Source: Monilinia fructicola
Lineage: Eukaryota > Ascomycota > Leotiomycetes > Helotiales > Sclerotiniaceae
Length of the DNA: 64,000 nt
Direction: 5' to 3'
Assembly: GCA_008692225.1 (NCBI GenBank)
Contig: VICG01000001.1
Span: 2,829,501-2,893,500 of the forward strand
Position 1 is the stretch's first letter, and the number at the start of each line of letters is the position of its first letter. The notes under the pieces are model-generated. The model worked only from the letters and a program-made list of their open reading frames with translations, ran no database searches and was not told the origin of the DNA. This document shows, in pieces, positions 35,870 to 47,647 of this stretch. The translations under genes and the position numbers were made by a program.

Positions 35870-36959
35870 ATGTAATGTTGGTTAGTGAGGGGGGGTCGTA
35901 TCGGGATTGGCTATCTGAGATGTATAATGTTGGTTTTGTTCGTGTTGGAAGTACTACTCTCCCGAGATCTCCGTGTTGCGATGAAGAGGAGGACACTATT
36001 GTTTTGGTACGATGATGTACTATATAATTGTCGTTGACTAGATTATTTACAACTAATTGTCTATCTCTTTGAATTGAGATTAGGAGCACAAGCTCTAGAG
36101 TATGCTACGGCAGTTTATTTCAAGGTACTTTGCACAAATCCCTTTCTCAACTTGTTTGATGATCATCTGGGAAATAGACTTAAAAATCAATGCTTATTGT
36201 TTTGTCATAATACGGTAGGTGTCCCTTCATCTTCAATGGTATCTTATCCCATCATCTTGAGCATCCTTCATAGTTGGGTGCTAGCCTAGCTTTATATCAT
36301 GCATACGCTGAAGCAATTTTTTTTCTACTCAATATTCAGCCTTGCTCCCAAGACTCCTACTCTTCTCTCCACCTCCTCCCCTCCTCCCAGGCTCTTCGCC
36401 GCTTTCAACCACCTCCTTTTGCCAGACTCAATATTTTCCTTCATCTTCAGACTATCTTCCTAACTCACCGTCCTTGCTCCCTCAAGAGCCCTCTTGGTTG
36501 CTTTGCCCCAACAGACTCAACCATCCATTCTCTCTTCACATACTGTTTTGGCGGAAGCGAAAGCATGCCCTAGAGTATCAAAAATATGGCAACATGGCAA
36601 TATGCTACATCTAATTTATAGTGTATTGAATGCTATATTCAAAATAATATTTTAATATACAAGATTAAGTAATCCATAAACCTTTAGATATGTAATATAA
36701 ATCAAAAGTTAATATTGATATTATTTATGATATGTATCTACTCTTTTTTCAACTTTATTTTAATTATTCAATACGATTTTTAATCGTTTATTTAAAGTAT
36801 TACTTTGGTTTACTTTAATATTGTATATTTTGTTATTATTATTATAATTATATAATTTATATGAATATTTGTATTTATTATATTATAGTTTGTTTACTAT
36901 TCTATTCAGTATTGTTTAATTATATAATCTATTTTATTTACTTTACAATATATTCACAA
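35870..36959. other. Spacer ending in an AT-rich block
   Basis: No gene seen. 36610-36970 is over 80% A/T with no open frames, and directly abuts the broken RING/IBR gene, suggesting a decayed insertion or RIP-affected segment. Confidence 0.5.
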
Positions 36960-38293
36960 TTACGATTCTAAAAATATATATATAAATATTACACAATGCT
37001 CATATATAGATAGATCTATTAAGTGCACGTTGCAATTTTCCGCGTCTCCGTGACTGTTGATCGAAAGTCTTTTACACTGGAGCTGGCGGCGTGGCAAGAG
37101 AGTTCGAGGCACTTGGTGCAACAGGTGTGATTGCACTTGGTGATGAGAGAGGGTTCTCTGCCGGTCCCCAGCATACGACACAACCCTCGTCTGCAGTCGC
37201 CTTCTGAGACGGTTCTCGGGATATCTTCTTGTTGATCATTCTCAATGCAATCTCATGTTGCTTTTCCGTACCTCCAACTAAGATTCTTTTTGGTGCTGAG
37301 ACAAGGTCAAAAGTGGCAACGTTCTATCCAAGTGTAGCAGTAATCATCTTGAACCCACCACCACACGCCCATCGGAAGTCTTCGGGCTTCAAACTCGATT
37401 CTATGGACGGCAGGTGACTCGGTATTGGTCATGTTTATGATGATCAATCCCACCTCCTCGCACCTTTCTGCCGGGCCGTAAAGTTTGAGCTCTTGCTCTC
37501 TCCTGTTGCGAAGGATGATGACTCCTTGTTCTCCCTGGAATTTCTTTAGTCTCTGAGATATAGCTCCATTCCCGATCAGGGAAGGGATCCATAAAGGTTT
37601 GCCTTCGCTCATCACGGTAAGCCCGTCCAATATCTCATTCAAGGTCTCCTTTGCGAAAGCAACATCCTCCGACTCCTGGCTCTCAATCTTCAGAATTCTA
37701 TACTGCTGTCTGAGACCAGCGGTGGATAGATTTTAAATCTCAGATGCCGTTCGTCCCAATCCTGACTTGCCGTACGAATCCTACTCTTAACAGCATGAAA
37801 CATCATGCTCGCAACCTTGAATTCTGCCGTGCTAATGAGATGAATGCTCGAGACTATGTCCTTACAGAAAGACAGAGGTGTATCGTGGAGTGAGGTAACC
37901 GCAGCTCTTGGATCGGATTCCTCGCATAATCGAGCAATAGCTGTTGCCCTTTGAGCGCCTTCTATCTCGGTGCTGACCTGGCTCCATTCGATCGGGCCAG
38001 CCCGGAGCAAGAGAGACATCACAGTGGCACCTGCCTCTGCCTCACCGGCGCTGTAGCTAGGGCTTCCTAGCTTGATCTTGTCAGGCTTACCATCTCGAGA
38101 GATTATGGCCGAAACACCCCACGCATAGAACTCGAAGATCCCCCATGAAATCCATCGCCATAAATGAATAGCCCACCTTCCCAATTCCCACTCCTCCCCC
38201 CCCCCCCCCTGGAGAGATCCATCCAACGCCCCACATCAAAACCTCCAGATTCCCGCGCTGCATCGGGGACTGCGAGTGTAGATGCATCAGCAT
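36960..38293 (-). pseudogene. Truncated RING/IBR (RBR-like) protein gene with upstream KH-like region
   Basis: Read from 38293 leftwards across several frame changes, the product resembles fungal RBR-type E3 ligase proteins. First comes SAGEAEAGATVMSLLLRAGP and DERHLRFKIYP, then a KH-like region with WIPSLIGNGAISQRLKKFQG, GVIILRNRREQELKLYG and RIEFEA. This is followed by FRWACGGGFKMITATLG, a TAG, NVATFDLVSAPKRILVGGTE, and a RING-finger start CVVCWGPAENPL / ITKCNHTCCTKCLELSC (C-x2-C, C-x-H-x2-C-x2-C). GDAENCNVHL matches the linker to the next Cys cluster, after which the AT-rich block begins and the IBR and second RING are absent. At least three indels plus one in-frame TAG make real decay likely here. 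No clean N-terminus was found. Confidence 0.65.
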
Positions 38294-38528
38294 ATCCCAG
38301 CCAGGTCGATAACGATACCCGTATCTCCGTCTTCCCGTCCTCTCAAACGTGAAGATGGATAGGCCGAAGAGTATAAACCAATACTAGATTTTCTACGGGG
38401 AGCGATGACGATGACGATGACGATCCCGATAACAAAGCAGAGGAATCTGTAGCTCAAATACGCCCTGTGGAGATTCTTCAGGATGTCGCAAGTTCTAGCT
38501 CTTGTTTTTTTTTTGTTTTTTGTTTTTT

Positions 38529-38562
<34 letters not shown>

Positions 38563-39135
38563 TATTCTGTATGCGTTTATTTCTTTCTTTCTTTATTTAC
38601 TTGCTGTTTTGATGCGTCCTTTATTGACAATGTGATTTCTTGTATGATGTTGTCGAGTGGCGCCTAGGGCGCTTGAGAGGGAAGAGACGAGTCCGCGCTG
38701 CGCTCTTCGCTCTTCTCAGGAGTGGAGGTCGGGTGGTGAGATGATGGGAATGTAATTAATCAATCAATCAATTAATCAATCTATTAATCAATGAACTTTG
38801 ACATTGACATTCACATTCACATTCACATTCAATATCACACATCGCCATCACAAAATCTCATCAGATATGCAGCAGAGGAGCAAAGCTCCAAGACAATCGC
38901 GTCCCAATTAATGGTTAGGCTAACGGATTCCTGGCATTCAAGGATTCTCGTGTGAATGTTTTTCAAAGCCCCTGAACTCGCTTGTATTATTATACTTGAC
39001 TTGCTGAAACAACAAAGTGCTTATGTTCCCCTTTCCTTCCCCCTCGCTTATCACCGATGAGCCACACAATAGCGAAAACCCACGTGGAAAATCATGACGA
39101 TACTTGTCTTCCCCTCCTCCCCCAAACGATAAAAC
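38294..39135. other. Spacer with poly(A) tract
   Basis: No gene seen. T-rich stretch then A31 at 38530-38560, TTTC repeats, and ATCAATCA / TTCACA simple repeats at 38755-38835. The segment 38900-39030 could hold a 3' exon of the minus-strand gene at 39136. Confidence 0.5.
38530..38560. repeat. Homopolymer A31
   Basis: Uninterrupted run of 31 A residues preceded by short T-runs (T8-G-T6-G-T6), which could pair with it as a hairpin. No retroelement coding sequence adjoins it. Confidence 0.95.
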
Positions 39136-40138
39136 TTACATAGAGCCATCATGATTTTTTATTTGACACTCTATAAACAGACCCCACTCTCTCAATGTTT
39201 CAGGCTTGATTGGCTCACCCATTGGTGGCAGATTTCGAGTAGCTTGCCCAGATGTTGCATTTGTATTTATTCGTTTCGGATGCATCTCTTTTGGATGGAT
39301 CGATTGAGTTATCTTCTTCCTAGACGATACCCCTCCATGATTATTATCCCCCGCAATAGTATTTCTCTCTTTTCCGATGTCAGCAAGAGTATTTTTAGTT
39401 TCTCCTCCATTTGATTGCAGTGATAGGGCTCGGGATTCGTTAATCAGTGCTTGGAGAGTATCTCGAATTGCTGGGTAATCGACTAATTTTTTGATCAACC
39501 TCTCTTTGGTAAAATGCATCCGCAATTCTCTGTCTTGATCTTCAGTCCACATCATGGTATCTATAAAGTCGGGGAAACGCTTCACTTTTGGTTTCACTTG
39601 TTGCGTGATCTTATGCTCCTTTCTATGTATAGGTTTGCTGATCGGTCTTTGTGGCAAGGTTTGAAGCTTTTGAGAGGTTTGCAAAGTAAGCTGCTGTTTC
39701 CCTCTCCTCTGTGCCAATGTCTGCCGTTCTTCCCTCAATTGTTCCTGCATCGACTGTTCCTCCGTCAGCGTTTTCCCACACTGGAAAGAATTTTTATCCA
39801 TTACAAGCATGCTTTCGAATTTTGCGGAAAATTCTTTTTCAAACGGAGTGAAGAATTTTAGTTGGCACGGTGTTTGCCATGCTGGTAGAGAGCGACGCAA
39901 CAACCCATATTTCTTGGCCAAAATCTGGTCGTGTGCCGCTTTAAGTGTTTCTATTGACAACTTGCCCTTCTCATAATCTTCTACATTTTTGTAGAACTGT
40001 GCAGGAGTTGGCTTTGAGTCTTTTCTCTGCTGCCAGTCACGCCATTCCTGCCAGGTTTTCGGTTGATAAAGTTCCGAAAGATAAGCCGGATGGGTGCGCT
40101 CAAAGTAACCTAGAATATCTGAGAGTTCTAAAGGAGAT
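39136..40138 (-). CDS. Unrecognised charged protein
   Basis: A continuous frame runs from an apparent acceptor (CTCCTTTAG at 40137-40145, minus strand) to a TAA at 39136. It encodes about 330 aa starting LSDILGYFERTHPAYLSELY and containing TWQEWRDWQQRKDSKP, WQTPCQLKFFTPFEKEFS, a Gln/Arg-rich middle (REERQTLAQRRGKQQLTLQT) and IQ-like basic stretches. No ATG begins this frame, so a first exon upstream is missing from this description. The stop lies inside a perfect donor (AT-GTAAGT), and an acceptor at about 39010 would join a further open stretch (KSSIIIQASSGALKN), so the 3' end is also open to question. No known domain was recognised. Confidence 0.5.
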
Positions 40139-41021
40139 CAGTATGCATGCTACATGCCATAAAATGGCCCCATATTGCAAGGACATTGACTGACTCATTG
40201 TTTGTGGAGAATGTTTCCAAGAATGTAAGACGAAGAAGAGATACACCAATCCTAAAAAAGGGACGTGTATAATGAGCGGCGGATAGTGATGTGATCTTGG
40301 AAGATAACTATACAGAACGACCCCGTGGCTGTATTGCTTTGAGATGAGATTCGAAGTAAACATCAGCCCATCAAAGCTCAAGTGGTGTCGATAGGTTTAA
40401 GTTTCGGATCAAAAGGGGAAGCGCCAGTAAGTGTTTTAAGGTTCGCCACCAGTGAGGACCTCATATTGATTGACAACATGGGGTCAGTATTACAGTCGTA
40501 CTTTCCAAGCCATCTTCGATTCGACTTTACTCGCAACTCATTCAAAATCCAGCTTCTCTCGCTGCAGTCACAATCGCAGCATTCACATCTGCCCGCCTGA
40601 ATCCGGGGGTGCGACCCAAGCAGCGTGCATGAGCGACCAATTCTACAAAAATCGCTATTAGCTCGAGTCCAAATGTCGAACCCTAAAAAAAACATACCTC
40701 GTATTAGAGTTTCGACCCTGATTGTCACTGTACGTTTCTCTGTATATCGCTTCTTATTCGGGTTGAAAATGGGACTACTGTCTCCTGAATTGGGGCCGTT
40801 TGTAGCATCAAATATTGGACCGGTTAAATCGAACGGACTTCCCACCTTGAAATTGTCAGTATTCCACGGTTGAAATGCTAAAAATGAGGAAGCGCTGTCG
40901 GTTTGCGCTTCCCTTGCTCACGTCGCCGTTGAAATAGTCAAAACTGTACGCATTTTGATTAGTTTCGTCGAGTTTCCTCCCTACTGGACTGCGAGGTGTG
41001 GGGGGAAATCTCGAGTTGGTG
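40139..41021. other. Spacer between two minus-strand genes
   Basis: Probably the promoter and first exon of the gene at 39136 plus the 3' region of the bZIP gene. A 155-codon open frame at 40378-40845 (minus) with a possible 60-nt intron has no recognisable domain and is not called. Confidence 0.45.
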
Positions 41022-43051
41022 CTAGCAGTCCTCTGGACTGTCGGCTTCGGATAAGTCCTCAAGATATATCTGGCCCGTAATAAAATCTGCAGCGGGAGGA
41101 AGATCAAATCCATGACCTTTAAGATATCCTTCGACATCATTGGAATCAAAGAATTCGCCTTCAAAGCCAGGAATAGTACACCTCATGTCAGAATTGATAC
41201 TTTCCCGGGTCGGCGCAAAAGATGCTGAAAAAGGGACCCATGGAGAATCCAGTACGAAATTTTGGCATCAGCTCATTGTCGGTGTTAGGGCCTTGATTGG
41301 GATAGTATGTCCCTGCGCCACCGAGGTGAACGAATGGAGCACGCCATTCCTGGAGTGGCTCTTTCGCCGAGCTACCTAGGGCCTTTCTGAATCGTGCCTT
41401 GCTTTCTTCCTTGGTTTCGTATGTCATACAAAAGCCAAAGACTTCCTGGAAGCGGCCTGGTGGGGGATTCTTCATGGTGAGTAATCGATAACCTTGTTCT
41501 ATTGTCGCGCGATGTACACGACGCGCAAATGAAAGCTCAAAGTATGAGTGGGTAGCTGGAAGCGGGACCTGAGAGTACGGATGAAAGTCTTGCGAGAAAT
41601 GGTCAATGTTGGGAGAAGGTATCTCGGCTCGGTAGTTTTGGATATCCATCGAGTCAAAAAGAAAACTGGCATTATCTTCGGTAGCCTTGCTGATTACCTC
41701 GAAACTTTTGGTCTCTCTTGCATCCTGGTGGCTATTTTCCGTCAAAACTTCTCCTTCTTCAGAGCTAGTATCCTTTGACACGCTATATCCGCCCCAGGAA
41801 TTCACAGGCTCGGTAACAATCGTTTCTGCCGGAATTGACATAGGAGGGGACGGGCCTCGATTGTTACGACTAGTCAAAGATTGTTTGGCCTCGACATGAG
41901 GTTCAGGCGTTATCTTGTCCGAGGAGTCACCACCGTCCCTTGCATGATCATCGCTTGCGCTCTGCTTGGCGAGAGCGAGGAACCTCTGGGTAGTTGATTG
42001 AAGTTGCTGGCCAAACTCTGGTTCACGCTGCAGGAGACCTTTAGCGATTGCAAAATCGTAAAGTGTGATGAATATGTTATTCATCTCCTCATTTGTGCTC
42101 CGAAGCTCTTGAACTTGCTTCTCCAAAGAAGAAATGGTGGTCTCTTTGCGATGGCGGTATGCCCTTTGGGCCATGCGAATTTGAGTTCTTCGCCTCTTCG
42201 TAATAATTAGCACTGTGATAAGAATGACATTCGTTTTGCAACTTGGAGAACAAGAAGGGTGAATATTTCAGCTTAGATGTCCACATGTGCATACCAAGAA
42301 GATTTCGCCACTGAAACATGTTGCAAAATAGGAGGAGACTCACATCAGCAGCCGTTTCATCCTTGGTGTCGACTCTCGGTCTCCCCCTGGCCTTTTTTCG
42401 AGCCTCTTCATCATCCTCGAAGCCTGGGGACTCATCTCTGACTCTCTTCCTTCGCTTCTTTCCATGCCCAGGCTCTTCACTTGGCGGTCTTGTTTCACTC
42501 CCATCCTCAGTCTTCTCCAGCATTCCAAAGGGCATTGGATTCTGCATCTGGGCCGTCGAACCCATCATGTTAGGTTCGCGAGATCCAATTGAACTCCTTC
42601 CATCATCATACCTTTCGGCATTCAAGATACCTAGATTAGTAGGATATGTCGGCTGAAATGGATGATTCATATATGCATTCTGCTGGATCTGTTCCGTAGG
42701 GTTGAACACAAGGCTCTCCATGGCTCGATGAGGTCTTGAGTAATTTCCAACGAGCTTGGATAGGGAAGACGAAAGACGATACGGTGATGTAGCGGTAGGA
42801 TGATTACTTATTGTGGATGAGGAGATGGATGTTGTGGCACGGATTGCACGTGAGTGGTAACCGGCGTCTTGGTTCGTCAAAGCACTATTGGTTTTAGCAG
42901 AGTGACTATTCGTCGGAAAGCCAGAGCCGGTAGTGTTGGGCGACGAATGATTGTTAGAGTTTGCCTGCATAGCGGCCTGGGTCAGAATTGTCAAAGTATC
43001 AACGGTATAATTATCTTGCTGTGTAGGAAGATCATCATATGAAGGATTCAT
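41022..43051 (-). CDS. bZIP transcription factor
   Basis: Nuclear DNA-binding regulator. Exon 1 is 43051-42344 (236 codons: Ser/Asn/Thr-rich region, then the basic cluster GKKRRKRVRDESPGF and EARKKARGRPR, likely nuclear signal and AT-hook-like). A 148-nt intron (42196-42343) has a TGCTAAT branch site close to the acceptor. Exon 2 opens with the basic region RRRTQIRMAQRAYRHRKE and runs into the zipper ISSLEKQVQELRSTNEEMNN (leucines every seven residues, short). A conserved C-terminal half follows, including FELSFARRVHRATIEQGYRL. The frame hits a stop at 41188, but one extra A in the AAA at 41201-41203 explains it. With that allowance the reading continues through CTIPGFEGEFFDSNDVEGYL to TAG at 41022, about 626 aa. 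Fungal relatives with this AQRAYR-type region exist, but a specific target set cannot be named. Confidence 0.87.
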
Positions 43052-44127
43052 CTCGACAAGCTTCTGGGCTGAGGAGGTCCTTGTTTTCCACTTTGGATCG
43101 ACTTGGAGGCTAAGACAATATCACACGCTTTATATACCGGTGATTGACTTATCCTCGTCGTCAATGGTCAGCGTAGGTATATTATTGAAGTGTTGGCTGA
43201 ATAACAGATTCACATTAACGCCGATAATAGGACAATCTTTCTTCAGTCATCAATCAGATTGCCTTGGAGCAGGCATGCATGCACGCAAGGGAATTGACCA
43301 CTACCTAGACGGATTTGTCAGCTTTCTTCAACTGACTGACGGTACTGTCTTGTACTGTCTGTATCTTTTTGCTTTTGCCCTCTCCCCTTGTTCAGATTTG
43401 GGAATGGGACAATGGAGTTTAGTACCATTCAGGACATATGCCATGCAAGGCAATACGGGTGAGATAACGTTCGCTTTGTAATAGTTCTCAAGTGAGATGT
43501 ATGACCAAATCGATTTAGAGTTACCGAATATTAGTGATCAAGACTGTATGCCGGTCATCCTTTGTTGAGAATGTGACGTTTTTATTGATGGATTTGAGGA
43601 TTAAGGTTGTTTGTGCACCAAGGGAAGGAGATTTAGGAGATTTAAGAGATTCCGAAGGAGATTCCGAGGAAGATCAATTAATTGATTGATTACTATTTAT
43701 TATTGATACTTGTAAGTTAATTAGTATTTATTATTTATTTATTCGTGGTGGGGTTTTGGTTTATAAAACTAACTGGCTGACTACTACCTAGTACCTTCCT
43801 AGTACCTGCGTACCCTTCCCTTCCTACTTACTATGGACTATTTATATCTAATTAGGTAAGCTTAAGCTATAGAGGTTAGTGATTATATCTAAGTAGTAAT
43901 TATATTTAATAGATAGTATTTATATTTAAATAATAATTATATTTAAGTAATAATAATATTTAATAGATAGTTATTATATTTAAAATAATAATTATATTTA
44001 AGTAGTAATTATATCTAAGTAGTAATTACATCTAAGTAATAATTATATATAATAGATAGTAATTATGTTTAAAATAATAATTATATTCAAGTAGTAATTA
44101 TATCTATAACCTTAGAAGTGATAATAA
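43052..44127. other. bZIP upstream region and AT-rich repeat block
   Basis: 43052-43650 is unique and probably regulatory. 43680-44115 is AT-rich and built of short near-repeats of AGTAGTAATTATATTTAA / AATAGATAGTTATTATATTT type (roughly 18-20 bp units). No gene. Confidence 0.55.
43870..44115. repeat. AT-rich minisatellite-like repeat
   Basis: About a dozen imperfect copies of (A)AGTAGTAATTATATCT and AATAGATAGTAATTATGTT variants, immediately left of the MITE-like element. Confidence 0.7.
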
Positions 44128-44604
44128 GAGTGCGTTCGAATCGATTTTTTAAAATATTAGAAATATTAAGATTAATATAATATTAAAGCAAATAAATATT
44201 AGATTTAATATATATATATATATATTAAGTATAATATTAAATAAATATATTTATTAAAGCTAATATATTTAAAAAATATTCAAAAGAATAATAAGAGGGG
44301 TTAAAATAAAGATATATTTAAATATATTTATTAATAGTATTAAAAAGTTACTATTAATTACTATATAGGAAAACATTTAAACATTTATTTAAATATATAT
44401 TTAAAGGTTTACTATATATTAAAGCTAATATTGCGTTCGGATCAAATAACTATTTGATTAAATATATATTAAAGCTAATATTATATTCGGATTAAGCAAT
44501 TATTTAATCAAATATATATTAAAGCTAATATTACGTTCGGATCGAGCTATATTTGTCTAACATATTAAGTCTAATAGTGAAAAAAAATCGATCCGAACGC
44601 ACCC
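44128..44604. mobile_element. MITE-like element, 477 bp, TAA-flanked
   Basis: Inverted termini: the left end is GAGTGCGTTCGAATCGATTT and the right end in reverse is GGGTGCGTTCGGATCGATTT, both continuing with T-runs. Both sides carry TAA (44125-44127 and 44605-44607), a 3-bp duplication as made by PIF/Harbinger-type transposases, whose MITEs often start GGGTGCG or similar. The interior has three direct copies of TATATTAAAGCTAATATT followed by ACGTTCGGAT-like sequence (about 44408, 44465, 44515). No coding potential. Family assignment is inferred from the termini and the duplication length. Confidence 0.75.
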
Positions 44605-44607
44605 TAA

Positions 44608-46411
44608 GTATATCTAAAAGTAATATACACCTATATATAATATAACCTTCAAATCCCTTCTCCTTATTCTTATTACAGTATAGGTAAGCATACGCTTGAA
44701 CACCAATAGTACTACTATCGGATATGTCTACTTATTCAGCCTCTTGCATCCACAGCGTACAAAATCGCTTGAAATAATCATCCTCATCGTCCTAACCTTA
44801 TCCTTCATTCCCCTCTTTGATATTCAGACAGAAAGAAACCTTGGAAAGATAAGGTTAAGTAAGATCTTTACTAGGTAGGTAGGTTGGTAGGTTGGGTATC
44901 GACTATCCCGGACCTGTCCAGTTCCCACGGATGATTCATGGATGGATGAATGGATGGATGGATTGCCATAGAACAAGGTTAAACGCAGTATCAATAGACG
45001 AAGCCGGCAACGTGACTTAAAGTCCATTAATCAACAATATCATATCAAGTATATCATGAATAGTTGGTAGAGGATAATTAGTTGCGGCCTATCAATCAAC
45101 CTTTGGAATAACACTCTGTGTCGATGCAAAATCTAAACACCGTACCTAATAAGTACCAGGTAGGTAGGTGGCTCTTGGCCGGGACATAATGAGACCGGTA
45201 TAATTATACATAACTACCTACGTAAGTGCCTTTAGCAGATAATACACCCGTGGACTACCTAGTACTGTATGTATTCACTCAAATCATAAAAGGTGACTAA
45301 TTGATTTTGCAAGCTTATATCCAGATCCATCCATGGCTGCCTATGTATGTACCTACTACCTACCTAGTACCTACTACTGCTTAGCTCAAATCGATAATGA
45401 ACTACTACTACTACTACTACTACTACACACCCTCCTCCTCCTCCTCCTCCTCCTCCTACTTACTTACTTAGCACACAGATCAAAAAGCCTCACACACCAA
45501 CCATCATCCAAGTTTCATGAAATCCGGTTTCCCGTCATCCCTATCGACAGAACAGACCAACCCCAAAGCCGAAGATGAAGATCAGGGTGGTTTGATCCCC
45601 AAATGGGGTATGGTCTTCGGAAGATCTTGCCGCGTTCTTTGCAGACTTCCGACTGCAGAACTTCGAGACTGTGAAGAGGGTTTGAGGAAAGTTCCGATTA
45701 ACCGCATCCATACATCTTGCCATCGCTACATTCTGCCTCTGTAACCCGACTAAATTATACCTTACTATTGGTAGTCGCCCTCGAGTAGTGCCTAGGTACG
45801 TATCACTTCTCTTCTCATGCCTGGGTCATGCGTGGATTTCCCAGCTGAGTGTACCAACAATCCCCGCTCGAAGTTTTCACATCACAGATGCCGGCCGGCC
45901 TATTCATTCATGGCTTTTCTTCTCTTCTTATATCAAGAATGTATCTCTATTCCTGAACGCTGGAGCTTCGCCTACTTTACAAACCATTTCCCTAGCAGCA
46001 TCAAATATTATAGTGCGGCACTGAACATATTCCCAACGCCTTCAAAACGACAGAGTACAGAGTAGTAGACACCAATAATTGTAAATAATGAAAGAAATAA
46101 CGACCTTGAATAAAGGTGTGAAATTCGCGGCCCTCCCCAGCTTGATGCGCTTGAGAGAGCAGCAACTGTCAACTCCTACCTGATTGAACCAAGCCGCGCT
46201 AAAAACACCCTTCCTTCAAACCAACCCTATTTGACCCGCAATGCTTTTATGAAACCTTTGATGACCAGCTGCAGAGACCTACGACGTTTCCGAAAATAAG
46301 ACCGGGTATCGTTGTGTCTATGCAAAACCGAAGATGAAATCCCCCATGCTCGTTTGCGTCGTATCGGTGCTTTTATAATTGTACATTGGAAGTAGAAGTA
46401 GGAAGTTGAGA
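44608..46411. other. Spacer, no gene seen
   Basis: Contains repeated GGTAGGT / CCTACC motifs (44870-44905, 45160-45175, 45350-45375), short open frames with no domain, and the presumed 3' region of the CAF40 gene at the right. Confidence 0.5.
45401..45471. repeat. Compound (ACT)n-(CCT)n-(TACT)n repeat
   Basis: About nine ACT units, then nine CCT/CTC units, then three to four TACT units in one 70-bp tract. Confidence 0.93.
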
Positions 46412-47647
46412 TTAAAGACCTTGGTGACCTGATGAAGATTCAACAACATTATCGGATAGATTGATGAGTAATTGTGCGAGGCATCGTTTTGTAGCAGCAT
46501 CGTCGCGTAGGACCGAGGAGAATGTGGCATCACGAAGGGGTTCCGGAAGACATTGGCGGAGGGCTTCTCGGGCTCGAGCATTGTCGCTCAATCTATGAGT
46601 CACGTTAGTGGAAATGAAATGGAAGACGTCAGAGTGATCTCACCGAAGGAAGCAGCGGACAACATGCTTCAACAATCGTGCCGTTTGTTGTTCGACAAGT
46701 TGTGAAACCATATTGCTGAGTACTGTGCCGACAGCATAAAATCGCTCGTAGGTGGCACAGATGTAATTCAGTCCATGATCATCGAGGAGGATCTTCTGCA
46801 CAATAAAGATTGCAACCGTCTTGCTAAGTTCTGATCCGGTCTCCATAATTCGAAGGCATAATGGGATGATTTCGGTGGTAAGGAGGAAGTTGATAACATC
46901 GGATGAATCATTTTTGACAAGAGCGCCGATGACTCCAAGAGAGGTAAGACGCAGATACTCGAAAGGTCTGGATTTAGAAGTCGTGTTTGAGGAAGGGATA
47001 GAGGAAGAGAGGGATGTGAGCTACAAACGTTAGTACAGCTTCGTGCTAATCAAGATGGGGAAGACTGACCATTCAAGAAGAGAGCACGAGTCTCGTTGTG
47101 AGAAGCAACACATTGTAGAAGTGCCAAGGCGTTACAAACTCGATTTGATGCGGCAGCAGTAAGTTGAGAGGGATTGAGTAGGGTATAAACTGAGATTATC
47201 TCTTGGAGGAGTGATGTCATGACACCTAAAGCAGTCAGCAAACCATTTCGTCATTCTATCGAACGTTAGGTTACCAAAAGAATGCCACAGTATCAATGCT
47301 AGCTCTGGCACCTGTTCGCGCTTCTTGCTGAGCTCTAAAAGAGCGGCTTCCCTGGTATCCTCATTGAGTAAATCTGCGATGAAGTTCAAGGTCCGTCTAT
47401 TTTCCTCTGATACGTTGGAGTCGATCATGGCTGGGTCTTGTCCGTGGCTTGAAGAAATTGAAGGTACCGCAGCGTTGTGACTTTGAACCGCCATGCGATT
47501 ATAATGAGCGGCAGCCTGAGCCGCTGCTGCATGCTGCTGCTGCGCATGTTGATGGTGGGTCTGCTGTTGCATCCATGGTTGGTCGACCTGCGGATTATAT
47601 TGATGCTGATGAGAGAAGACGTGTGTCCCCGGGAGCATGGTACTCAT
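46412..47647 (-). CDS. CAF40: CCR4-NOT complex subunit CAF40 / RCD1 (CNOT9)
   Basis: Scaffold subunit of the CCR4-NOT deadenylase complex, acting in cytoplasmic mRNA turnover; the armadillo-like fold binds NOT1 and RNA-binding partners. Exons are 47647-47275, 47225-47070, 47020-46644 and 46592-46412 with introns of 49, 49 and 51 nt, for about 361 aa. The N-terminal 70 residues are a fungal Gln/His/Ala-rich extension. The conserved domain then runs from the start of the RCD1 core ([19 protein letters not shown]) through [89 protein letters not shown] and [13 protein letters not shown]. The sole break is one extra A (AAA at 46985-46987) just after YPFL; without it the frame reads [13 protein letters not shown] exactly as in other eukaryotes. 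Loss of this gene would be very costly, so an error in the sequence is more likely than a dead gene. Confidence 0.95.

Noticed and set aside
40378..40845. 155-codon minus-strand frame with a possible 60-nt intron
   Set aside because: No recognisable domain; lies between two better supported genes and may be promoter or untranslated sequence.
46985..46987. Programmed +1 frameshifting in CAF40
   Set aside because: The site is a plain A-run with no slippery-stop context, and similar breaks occur in many unrelated genes; sequence error is simpler.
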